Assembly (NCBI RefSeq): GCF_020859565.1
Contig: NZ_JAJHUO010000017.1
Coordinates: forward strand, 1-64,000
Source: Saccharothrix luteola
GTDB lineage: Bacteria > Actinomycetota > Actinomycetes > Mycobacteriales > Pseudonocardiaceae
Direction of reading: 5' to 3'
DNA: 64,000 nt
The position numbers and the translations under genes were made by a program. The notes under the pieces are model-generated. The model had not been told where the DNA came from and did not search any database. It worked only from the letters and a program-made list of their open reading frames with translations. Shown here in pieces: positions 54,985 through 64,000 of the stretch (position 1 is its first letter; the number at the start of each line of letters is the position of its first letter).

Positions 54985-55218
54985 TCAGTTGACCTTCATC
55001 AGCAGCCCGATGCCCACGATGGCGATGACCCAGATCGCGCCGACGAACAACGTCAGGCGGTCGAGGTTCTTCTCCACCACGCTGGAACCGGACAGGCTCG
55101 ACTGCATGCCGCCGCCGAACAACGAGGACAGACCGCCACCACGCCCGCGGTGCAGCAGCACGAGCAGGATCAGCAGCAGGCTGGAGACGAGCAGCAGGAT
55201 CTGCAGGAACAGGATCAT
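54985..55218 (-). CDS. secG: Preprotein translocase subunit SecG
   Basis: 77 residues with two membrane segments (2-22 and about 55-74) separated by the SecG loop HRGRGGGLSSLFGGGMQ. It is an accessory part of the SecYEG channel. The position after tpi matches other actinobacteria (Rv1440). Confidence 0.95.
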   Translation of the reverse strand: MILFLQILLLVSSLLLILLVLLHRGRGGGLSSLFGGGMQSSLSGSSVVEKNLDRLTLFVGAIWVIAIVGIGLLMKVN

Positions 55219-55308
55219 TTCTTCCTCGCTGTCAGGCAGGTGACGCCACAGAGTACCCGGTCGACTGCCGACCGTGGACCACCGCGGGTGGAGAGTGTGT
55301 CAATCACA

Positions 55309-56096
<788 letters not shown>

Positions 56097-56100
<4 letters not shown>

Positions 56101-57260
56101 GCCTCCAACACAGACACGCCGGGCAGTTCCTTGCCCTCCAGGTACTCCAGGGACGCCCCACCACCGGTGGAGATGTGCGAGAACCCGTCCTCGGGCAGGC
56201 CGAGCGCGCGCACGGCCGCGGCCGAGTCGCCGCCGCCGACCACGGTGAACGCGTCGCTCTTGACCAGCGCCTCGGCCACCGCGCGGGTGCCGCCGGAGAA
56301 GGCCTCGAACTCGAACACGCCCATCGGGCCGTTCCAGAACACGGTCTGCGCGTCGGCGAGCTTCGAGGCGAACAGCTCGCGGGTGGCCGGGCCGATGTCC
56401 AGGCCCTGCCGGTCGGCGGGGATGGCGTCGGTGGCGACGACCTCGAACTGCGCGTCGGGCGCGAAGTCGACGGCGGCCAGCACGTCGACCGGGAGCACGA
56501 GCTCCACGCCGCGCTTCTCGGCCTCCGCGAGGAAGCCGCGGACCTGGTCGAGCTGGTCTTCCTGGAGCAGCGAGCCGCCGACCTCGTGGCCCTGGGCCTT
56601 GAGGAAGGTGTAGGCCATGCCGCCGCCCACGAGGAGCCGGTCGACCTTGGTGAGCAGGTTCGCGATGACGCCGAGCTTGTCGGACACCTTCGCGCCGCCG
56701 AGCACGACGACGTAGGGGCGCTGGAGGTCGTCGGTGAGCTTGCGCAGCACCTCGACCTCGGCCAGCACGAGGCCGCCCGCGTAGTGCGGGAGCTTCTTGG
56801 CCACGTCGTAGACCGACGCCTGCTTGCGGTGCACGACGCCGAAGCCGTCGGAGACGAACGCGTCGGCCTTGGCGGCCAGCTCGTCGGCGAGGGCGGCGCG
56901 CTCGGCGTCGTCCTTGCTGGTCTCGCGGGCGTCGAAGCGGATGTTCTCCAGGAGCACCACGGTGCCGTCACCGGCGGCCTCGGTGCCGATCTCGACCGCC
57001 TGGCCGAGCAGCTCGCCGAGCCGGACGGCGACGGGCGCGAGGGAGAACTTGGGGTCGGGCTCGCCCTTGGGGCGGCCCAGGTGCGCGGCGACCAGCACGC
57101 GGGCGCCCGCGTCCACGAGCGCCTTGATGGTGGGCACCGACGCGCGGACGCGGCCGTCGTCGGTGATCCGGTCGCCGTCGAGGGGGACGTTCAGGTCGGC
57201 GCGCACGAGGACGCGCCGACCCGAGACACCCTCGCTGAGCAGATCGTCGAGAGTCTTCAC
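56097..57260 (-). CDS. pgk: Phosphoglycerate kinase
   Basis: 387 residues: VRADLNVPLDGDRITDDGRVRASVPTI at the N-terminus, LVAAHLGRPKG, YVVVLGGAKVSDKLGVI and a C-terminal GGGDSAAAVRALGL with DGFSHISTGGGASLEYLEGKELPG. It makes ATP in glycolysis. It lies 22 bases after gap and overlaps tpiA. Confidence 0.98.
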
Positions 57261-57282
57261 AGCGAGTGATCCGTCTCTTCGC

Positions 57283-58287
<1,005 letters not shown>

Positions 58288-58447
58288 GGTGAGTCTCCTC
58301 GGTACTCGACTGGCGTTGTCCGCCAGGGGCGTGCAGTCATGGGCTGACCAGGCAGCCGAGAGCCAGCCTAGCCTCCGGCCTGCGTCCCTGGTCACGTGGA
58401 CCACCAGGATCTCTTTATCGAACAAGAAAATCCAGCTTGACCGGCTT

Positions 58448-58486
58448 GTTACCTCTGGGTAACTCGGTCACGGGGGCTTCGTGACC
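58448..58486. promoter_or_regulatory. Two adjacent inverted repeats upstream of gap
   Basis: GTTACC-TCTG-GGTAAC (58448-58463) and GGTCACG-N7-CGTGACC (58466-58486) lie side by side about 160-200 bases before gap. They are operator-like and not followed by a T run. Confidence 0.5.
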
Positions 58487-58588
58487 CCGGAGTGCGGTCG
58501 TGCCGTGACCCGGCGCCGCGGTCGGCGGGTCCCAGCGTATGACGCTCGGTGCTCGAGTGCAGGATGCGCGTTGCGTGACGGAGGGTGG

Positions 58589-58720
58589 CCGTTCCGAGCG
58601 TTGAATTCAGGGGCCCTGAACGTAGGACACGCGCGTTCTGAACGTAGGACTCTCGCGACGCGAACGTAGGACACGCGGGTCCTGAGCGTTCGACACGCGG
58701 GTCCTGAAGGTTCGACACGC
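58589..58720. repeat. Modular 22-bp repeat array D (six reverse units)
   Basis: Six contiguous 22-bp units start at 58589, 58611, 58633, 58655, 58677 and 58699, all reading on the minus strand. Their left halves are, in order, GAATTC type, GCGTGTCCTAC, GAGAGTCCTAC, GCGTGTCCTAC, GCGTGTCGAAC and GCGTGTCGAAC. It is the longest single-orientation array, between gap and the acyltransferase gene. Confidence 0.92.
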
Positions 58721-58838
58721 GCGGCGGTCTGGAGCGACGCGGCGTCCGCCTGGTAACGCTTCCCTGAACGGGCTACCTCCGGTACCACACGAACGGGTTA
58801 AGCTGCGCCGCTTTTGTCATCGACCGTGGTGGTGAGTT

Positions 58839-60905
58839 GTGGCGCTGGTCACCGAAGAGCCGTCCTCGGCGCGCGCGAACGGCGAGGCCCGCCCCGCCGT
58901 GAGGGTCGACATCCAGGGCATGCGCGCGCTGGCCGTCGGCCTGGTGATCTGCTACCACCTGCGCCCCGAGTGGCTGCCCGGCGGCTTCGTCGGCGTCGAC
59001 GTCTTCTTCGTGCTCTCGGGCTTCCTGATCATCGGCACGCTCACCGGCGAGGTCCGGCGCACCGGGCGGGTCGGGCTGCTCGACTTCTACGCGCGCCGGA
59101 TCCGCAGGCTGCTGCCCGCCGCCACGGTCGTGCTGCTGGCGGTCACGGCGGCGGTGATCGCGGTGCTGCCCCAGTCGCGGTGGCCGACCGTGCTGCGCGA
59201 GGTCCTGTTCTCCGCGGTCAACGCGCAGAACTGGCTGTTGGCAGTGCTGTCGAACGACTACGGGCACGCGACCGTCGGCGCGTCACCGGTGCAGCACTTC
59301 TGGTCGCTGGCCGTCGAGGAGCAGTTCTACCTGGTCATCCCGCTGGTGCTGCTGGTGGCGGCGGTTCTGGCGGCACGTCGGGGCGCGGGCCCGGTGCGAT
59401 ACGCGGTGGTCGCGGTCGGCGCGATCACGGTCGCGTCGTTCGCGTTCTCGGTCTGGTACACGCCGGTCGACCCGGGCGCGGCGTACTTCGTCACGCCGAC
59501 CCGGATGTGGGAGCTCGGGATCGGCGGCTTGGCGGCGATGGCGCTGCACCGGCTGCGGCCGGGCCGGGTGGTCCGCGTGCTGCTCGGCTGGGGCGGTCTG
59601 GTGGCGGTGCTGGCGAGCGCGTTCTGGTTCACCACGGGCATGGCGTTCCCCGGCTGGATCGCGGCGCTGCCGACCGTCGGCACGGCCGCGATGCTCCTCG
59701 CCCGGGACGACTCGCTGGCCCGCGTGCTCGGCCTGCGCCCGCTGACCTACGTCGGCGACATCTCCTACAGCCTCTACCTGTGGCACTGGCCGGTGATCGT
59801 GTTCGTGCTCGAGTTCACCGGGCGCGAGGTGCTGGACCGGTACCAGGTCGTGTTCGCCGGGTCGCTGAGCCTCGTGCTGGCGGCGTTGTCGAAGCACTTC
59901 GTCGAGGACCCGTTCCGGCGGCGCAAGCGCGACCGCAGGCGCGTGACGTACGGGATCGGCGCGGCGATGGTCGCGGTGACCGTGGCGGTCGCGTCGGGTG
60001 GGTGGGCGTCGGCCGAGTCGACGCTGGCGGCGTTGCGCGGCAGGTCGGTGATCGACGCCGACCACCCCGGCGCGCTGGCGCTGGACCCGACCCGTCCGGT
60101 GCCCGCGCGGGCCGGCATCCCGCTCGCACCCGACCCCGCCGTGGCCGGGGAGGACGGGCCGCTCGGCGACCTGCCGGGCGATTGCAACGTCTACGACATG
60201 ACCGCGGAGCCCTCGGCGTGCACGTACGGGGCACCCGAGGCGACCAAGACCGCGGTCATCGTCGGCGATTCGCACGCCGCCCAGTTCAGCAGCGCCCTGG
60301 CCGAGTTCGTGCGGCACGAGGGCGCCGGCCGGTGGCGGGTGAAGGTCGTCGTGCGCAACGGCTGCCCGTTCACCGCGGTGCCGCCGTCGGAGGCGGGCAC
60401 GCCGCTGGCCGTCTGCTCGGACGAGAACCTGAAGAAGCTCGACCTGATCCGCGACCTGAAGCCCGACCTGGTCGTCACCGCCGCCATGTCGCCCGAGTCC
60501 TACCGCGCGGACCTGGACTGGACCTGGGAGTCGCCCGACCGCGCGGTCGAGGGTTACCGGACCATGCTCACCGCGCTGTCGGACGCCGCCATCCCGGTCG
60601 CCGTCATCCGCGAACTGCCCCGGCCGGCACGGCCGGTCGTGCCCTGCCTGGAACGCCGCCCCGACGACCCGGCCGACTGCGACACGCCCCGGGCGCGGGC
60701 CGTCGGCTCGGCGACCGACCCGCTGGCCGACGCCGCGACCGGTCTGCCGGGCGTGCGGGTGGTCGACCTGACCGACTGGATCTGCCGCGCCGACACCTGC
60801 CCGGCCGTGGTCGGCAACGTGGTCGTCTACCGCGACAACCACCTCACCGACACCTACGTGAGGTCCTTGGCCGACCCGCTCCTCGCCGCCCTGGGACTCC
60901 GCTGA
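58839..60905 (+). CDS. Acyltransferase-3/SGNH membrane acyltransferase (OafA/OatA type)
   Basis: 688 residues. The N-terminal acyltransferase-3 domain (about 25-375, ten membrane segments) has RVDIQGMRALAVGLVICYHL, GVDVFFVLSGFLI and FWSLAVEEQFYL. The outer C-terminal SGNH domain has GDSHAAQ (nucleophile Ser) and a final DNHLTDTY with Asp-His. Such proteins transfer acetyl groups from the cytoplasm to outer sugars, peptidoglycan or lipids. The gene stands alone between gap and whiA. The start GTG 58839 has only a weak ribosome site (GGTGG). Confidence 0.92.
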   Translation: MALVTEEPSSARANGEARPAVRVDIQGMRALAVGLVICYHLRPEWLPGGFVGVDVFFVLSGFLIIGTLTGEVRRTGRVGLLDFYARRIRRLLPAATVVLLAVTAAVIAVLPQSRWPTVLREVLFSAVNAQNWLLAVLSNDYGHATVGASPVQHFWSLAVEEQFYLVIPLVLLVAAVLAARRGAGPVRYAVVAVGAITVASFAFSVWYTPVDPGAAYFVTPTRMWELGIGGLAAMALHRLRPGRVVRVLLGWGGLVAVLASAFWFTTGMAFPGWIAALPTVGTAAMLLARDDSLARVLGLRPLTYVGDISYSLYLWHWPVIVFVLEFTGREVLDRYQVVFAGSLSLVLAALSKHFVEDPFRRRKRDRRRVTYGIGAAMVAVTVAVASGGWASAESTLAALRGRSVIDADHPGALALDPTRPVPARAGIPLAPDPAVAGEDGPLGDLPGDCNVYDMTAEPSACTYGAPEATKTAVIVGDSHAAQFSSALAEFVRHEGAGRWRVKVVVRNGCPFTAVPPSEAGTPLAVCSDENLKKLDLIRDLKPDLVVTAAMSPESYRADLDWTWESPDRAVEGYRTMLTALSDAAIPVAVIRELPRPARPVVPCLERRPDDPADCDTPRARAVGSATDPLADAATGLPGVRVVDLTDWICRADTCPAVVGNVVVYRDNHLTDTYVRSLADPLLAALGLR

Positions 60906-60921
60906 CGCGGCAGCCCTTCCG

Positions 60922-61908
60922 TCAGACCTCGGCCTCGAGCATGTCCGCCGTCACGGCGGACTCGGTGTCCGGCATGCCCAGTTCCTTCGCCCGCTTGTCC
61001 GCCATCGCCAGGAGTCTGCGGATGCGGCCCGCGACGGCGTCCTTCGTCATCTGCGGGTCGGAGAGCTGACCCAGCTCCTCCAGCGAGGCCTGCCGGTGCG
61101 CCAGCCGCAAAGCTCCCGCGGCGGCCAGGTGGTCGGGCGCCTCGGCGCCCAGGATCTCCAGCGCTCGCTGCACCCTGGCGGCGGCGGCGACGGCGGCCCG
61201 CGCCGAGCGCCGCAGGTTGGCGTCGTCGAAGTTCGCCAGGCGGTTCGCCGTCGCACGCACCTCGCGCCGCATCCGGCGCTCCTCCCAGGCCAGCACGCTG
61301 TCGTGCGCGCCGAGCCTGGTCAGCATCGCGCCGATGGCGTCGCCATCCCTTATCACCACGCGCTCCGCGCCGCGCACCTCGCGCGACTTCGAGCCGATGC
61401 CCATCCGCCGCGCCGCGCCGACCAGCGCCAGCGCCGCCTCCGGCCCCGGGCAGGTCACCTCCATCGACGACGACCGGCCCGGCTCGGTCAGCGAGCCGTG
61501 CGCCAGGAACGCGCCGCGCCACGCCGCCTCCGCGTCGCACACACCGCCCGAGACGACCGGCGCGGGCAGGCCGCGCACCGGGCGTCCGCGCGGGTCGAGC
61601 AGACCCGTCTGCCTGGCCAGGCCCTCGCCGTCCTTCACCACGCGCACGACGAACCGGGTGCCCTTGCGCAGCCCGCTGGACGTGATGGTGAACACGTCCG
61701 ACTGGTGCCCGTACAGCTCGTGGATCTCGCGGCGCAGCCGGCGCGCCGTCGAGCCCAGGTCCAGCTCCGCCTCGACGACCACCCGGCCGCCCACGATGTG
61801 CAAGCCGCCCGCGAACCGCAGCAACGAGGCGACCTCCGCGCGGCGGCAGCAGGTCTTGGAGACGGCCAGCCTGCTCAGCTCGTCCTTCACCGCCGACGTC
61901 ATCGCCAC
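60922..61908 (-). CDS. whiA: WhiA sporulation/cell-division transcription factor
   Basis: 328 residues. The N-terminal LAGLIDADG-like fold (TKTCCRR-like KTCCRRAEVASLLRFAGGLH, WRGAFLAHGSLTEPGRSSSMEV) is joined to a C-terminal helix-turn-helix (ASLEELGQLSDPQMTKDAVAGRIRRLL). WhiA acts with WhiB to switch on division genes during sporulation; the homing-endonuclease catalytic residues are absent as usual. GTG 61908 gives the family N-terminus MAMTSAV; ATG 61902 overlaps the yvcK stop. Confidence 0.97.
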   Translation of the reverse strand: MAMTSAVKDELSRLAVSKTCCRRAEVASLLRFAGGLHIVGGRVVVEAELDLGSTARRLRREIHELYGHQSDVFTITSSGLRKGTRFVVRVVKDGEGLARQTGLLDPRGRPVRGLPAPVVSGGVCDAEAAWRGAFLAHGSLTEPGRSSSMEVTCPGPEAALALVGAARRMGIGSKSREVRGAERVVIRDGDAIGAMLTRLGAHDSVLAWEERRMRREVRATANRLANFDDANLRRSARAAVAAAARVQRALEILGAEAPDHLAAAGALRLAHRQASLEELGQLSDPQMTKDAVAGRIRRLLAMADKRAKELGMPDTESAVTADMLEAEV

Positions 61909-62930
61909 GGCGCCTCGCCTCCCCTGCTCGTCCGGTCTTCCTGGAGGGTTGTACTCGACGCCCCTCCGGTCTCGTCACCAGGGCCGGCCAACGCCCGGGT
62001 GATGCTCGACGCCAGCGCGGTCGGGTCGTGCCGGTCGGGCGCGCCGGCCACGGCGATGGGCGCGAGGTGCGCCGCAGCGCCGAGAGCTGCGGCGGCCCTG
62101 CGCAGCCGGTCCGGAACGGGCACCGCGTCGACGTCCGCGATCACCGCGTCGACCCGCAGGGCGGGCGCGTGCGCGCACAGGACGTCCAGGTGCAGCTCCG
62201 GCGAAAAGCCGTCGGTTTCCCCCGGTTGGGGGACGAGGTTGAGCACGACCACCTTGCGTGCCGAGGTGCGCACCAGGGCGTCGTGCAGCTCGGGCACGAG
62301 CAGGTGCGGCAGCACGCTGGTGAACCACGAGCCGGGCCCGAGCAGCACGACGTCCGCCGCGAGCACCGCCTCCACCGCCTGCGGGCAGCCGCGCGGCGCC
62401 TCGCCGGGGCCGCCCGGCCCGTTGAGCCGGATCCGTTGCACGCGGCCCGGCGTGGTGGCGATCGCGACCTGGCCGCGGATGCGGCGCACCACGTCGTCGT
62501 CATCGTCCAGCCCGGTGACGTCGGCCTCGATCGACAACGGCTCCGTGCACATCGGCAGCACGCGACCGCGCACGCCGAGCAGCCGTCCCGCCTCCTCCAG
62601 CACGGCCACCGGGTCGCCGAGCTGCTCCAGCAGGCCCGCCAGCACGAGGTTGCCCACCGCGTGCCCGGCGAGCGCGCCGGTGCCGCCGAACCGGTGCTGG
62701 AACAGCGTCGCCCACAACGCGCTGGAGGCGTCCGCGCCGGCCAGCGCCACCATCGCCTTGCGCAGGTCGCCGGGCGGCAGCAGGCCCAGCTCGCGGCGCA
62801 GCCGCCCCGACGAGCCGCCGTCGTCCGCGACCGTCACCACGGCCGTCACGTCGTCGGTCACCCGGCGCAGGGCGGTGAGCGTGGCGTGCAGCCCGTGCCC
62901 ACCGCCCAGCGCTACCGCTGCGAAGCTCAC
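61899..62930 (-). CDS. yvcK: YvcK/CuvA family gluconeogenesis-morphogenesis factor
   Basis: 343 residues from GTG 62930. CofD-like fold: ALGGGHGLHATLTALRR at the N-terminus, VTVADDGGSSGRLRRELGLLPPGDLRKAMVAL, HAVGNLVLAGL and LLGPGSWFTSVLPHLLVPEL. YvcK proteins bind UDP-sugars and support cell-wall synthesis on gluconeogenic carbon. The gene is overlapped on both sides (GTGA with rapZ, whiA at its end). Confidence 0.96.
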   Translation of the reverse strand: MSFAAVALGGGHGLHATLTALRRVTDDVTAVVTVADDGGSSGRLRRELGLLPPGDLRKAMVALAGADASSALWATLFQHRFGGTGALAGHAVGNLVLAGLLEQLGDPVAVLEEAGRLLGVRGRVLPMCTEPLSIEADVTGLDDDDDVVRRIRGQVAIATTPGRVQRIRLNGPGGPGEAPRGCPQAVEAVLAADVVLLGPGSWFTSVLPHLLVPELHDALVRTSARKVVVLNLVPQPGETDGFSPELHLDVLCAHAPALRVDAVIADVDAVPVPDRLRRAAAALGAAAHLAPIAVAGAPDRHDPTALASSITRALAGPGDETGGASSTTLQEDRTSRGGEAPWR

Positions 62931-63814
62931 TCGCGTCCCAGGTCCCGGTGCACGACCTTGACGGCCATGCCGTCCTCGCTGGCCAACCGGCCCGCGAGCT
63001 CCTCGGAGATGGCCACGCTGCGGTGCTTGCCGCCGGTGCAGCCGACCGCCAGCGTCAGGTACCGCTTGCCCTCGCGCCGGTAGCCGGCGCCGATCAGCCG
63101 CAGCAGCTCGTGGTAGCGGTCCAGGAACTCCTCCGCGCCCTCCTGCGTGAGCACGTAGTTGCGCACGTCGCCGTCCAGGCCGGTCTGCTCGCGCAGCTCC
63201 GGGATCCAGAACGGGTTCGGCAGGAACCGCACGTCCATCACCAGGTCGGCGTCCATCGGCAGGCCGTACTTGTAGCCGAACGACAGCACCGTGACGCGGG
63301 TGCGGGTCGCCGACTCCGTGCCGAACGTGTCCTCGATCTTGGCCCGCAGCTGGTGCACCGACAGCGCCGAGGTGTCCAGCACCAGGTCGGCTTCCTCGCG
63401 CAACGGCGTGAGCAGGACCCGCTCGGCCTCGATGCCGTCGGCCAGGCGACCGTCCGCCTGCAACGGGTGGCCGCGGCGCACCGACTCGAACCGGCGGATC
63501 AGCACGTCGTCGGTGGCCTCCAGGAACAGCACCTTCGGCTTGTAGCCGCGCGCGTCCAGGTCCTTGATCACCGCCGCCAGGTCCTCGGTGAACGCGCGGC
63601 TGCGCACGTCCATCACCACCGCGACCCTGGTGATCGCACCCCTGGCCTGAGCGCCCAGCTCCACCATGGTCGCGATCAGCTCGGGCGGCAGGTTGTCCAC
63701 CACGAACCAGCCCAGGTCCTCCAGGCACTTCGCGGCCGTGCTGCGGCCCGCCCCCGACAGGCCCGTCACCACCGCGACTTCGATGCCGGACTTCTCGCCG
63801 GCCGGTGCGCTCAC
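62927..63814 (-). CDS. rapZ: RapZ/YvcJ family nucleotide-binding protein
   Basis: 295 residues from GTG 63814 with GGGGAG upstream. Walker A-like GLSGAGRSTAAKCLEDLG, DVRSRAF near residue 70, then SFGYKYGLPMDADLVMDVRFLPNPFW and CTGGKHRSVAISEELA. It binds ATP/GTP; in E. coli RapZ controls amino-sugar synthesis through small RNAs, while its role in actinomycetes is less clear. It sits between uvrC and yvcK, the usual order. Confidence 0.96.
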   Translation of the reverse strand: MSAPAGEKSGIEVAVVTGLSGAGRSTAAKCLEDLGWFVVDNLPPELIATMVELGAQARGAITRVAVVMDVRSRAFTEDLAAVIKDLDARGYKPKVLFLEATDDVLIRRFESVRRGHPLQADGRLADGIEAERVLLTPLREEADLVLDTSALSVHQLRAKIEDTFGTESATRTRVTVLSFGYKYGLPMDADLVMDVRFLPNPFWIPELREQTGLDGDVRNYVLTQEGAEEFLDRYHELLRLIGAGYRREGKRYLTLAVGCTGGKHRSVAISEELAGRLASEDGMAVKVVHRDLGRE

Positions 63815-64000
63815 GTTCGCTCCCCTTCGGTACCCGCCGTGCTCAACGTCGCGTGCACGGCCTCCGCGGTGCGCCGGCCCACTCCGGGCACCACGCTGAT
63901 CTCCTCGATGCTCGCCTCGCGCAACTTCTTCAGCGAGCCGAAGTGCTTCAGCAGCGCGGCCTTGCGCGTCTGCCCCAGTCCCGGCACGTCGTCCAGCGCC
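63811..64000 (-). CDS. uvrC: UvrABC system protein C, C-terminal end only
   Basis: The last 62 codons are present; the rest lies past the window edge. They encode the double helix-hairpin-helix of UvrC (LDDVPGLGQTRKAALLKHFG and LREASIEEISVVPGVGRRTAEAV). UvrC makes the dual incisions in nucleotide excision repair. The stop overlaps the rapZ GTG. Confidence 0.9.
   Translation of the reverse strand, partial: ALDDVPGLGQTRKAALLKHFGSLKKLREASIEEISVVPGVGRRTAEAVHATLSTAGTEGERT

Noticed and set aside
58589..58720. CRISPR array
   Set aside because: The 22-bp units are contiguous, with no unique spacers, and no cas gene is in the window.

Overview
This is high-GC DNA, typical of an actinobacterium: GTG starts are common, 1- to 4-base gene overlaps are frequent, several genes have a TANNNT box 7-8 bases before the start codon (leaderless style), and TTA codons are very rare. 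The gene order follows the chromosome of mycobacteria and relatives (M. tuberculosis Rv1420 to Rv1466: uvrC, rapZ, yvcK, whiA ... gap-pgk-tpi-secG ... pgl-opcA-zwf-tal-tkt, ctaB, qor, ctaA, ABC pair, mptB, sufR-B-D-C-S-U-T). Other content points to the Pseudonocardiales (Saccharothrix/Actinosynnema/Lentzea type): a conservon, pgi inside the pentose-phosphate operon, and an Hrp1-like CBS protein. The genus assignment is inference.

Layout: 1-460 is the promoter and leader of an rRNA operon running left out of the window. 468-5995 holds a MASE1 membrane protein coupled to a lycopene cyclase, a degenerate EAL-CBS-GGDEF protein, a YbdK-type ligase and a CBS-pair protein. 6333-13038 (-) is a complete SUF iron-sulfur operon under SufR. 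13121-24712 has the mannosyltransferase mptB, a 1216-residue patatin, a transporter-glycosyltransferase fusion, DUF998, an ABC exporter, heme A synthase and a GbsR-type regulator. 24871-28458 (-) is a three-gene conservon without its GTPase. 28789-35709 has DUF485/ActP acetate uptake, an ATP-grasp pair, an orphan Hint/LAGLIDADG protein, a DUF885 protein and a quinone reductase. 35771-39654 contains an FKBP lipoprotein and an unrecognised four-gene locus (2-TM protein, cupin, HD protein, convergent 3-TM protein). Both of its ends carry related TCCGCA palindromes. 39701-49283 has ctaB and the tkt-tal-pgi-zwf-opcA-pgl operon, whose OpcA has a histone-H1-like tail. 49505-54457 has an orphan histidine kinase, a membrane Ser/Thr kinase with its partner, and a Thr-rich surface protein. 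54566-64000 has rbpA, secG, tpi, pgk, gap, an acyltransferase, and whiA-yvcK-rapZ-uvrC.

The genes connect at several points. SUF supplies Fe-S clusters, CtaA and CtaB make heme A, and the central-carbon operon feeds NADPH and pentoses. YvcK, RapZ and WhiA link envelope metabolism to differentiation.

The most unusual non-coding structure is a family of exactly 22-bp modular repeats in four intergenic arrays (14716, 18633, 24800, 58589). The unit types follow a consistent inner-to-outer order, and two arrays fold into inverted dyads. With the putatively co-regulated four-gene locus at 36457-39687, these are the best candidates for something undescribed. No tRNA, CRISPR array, insertion sequence or phage was seen.
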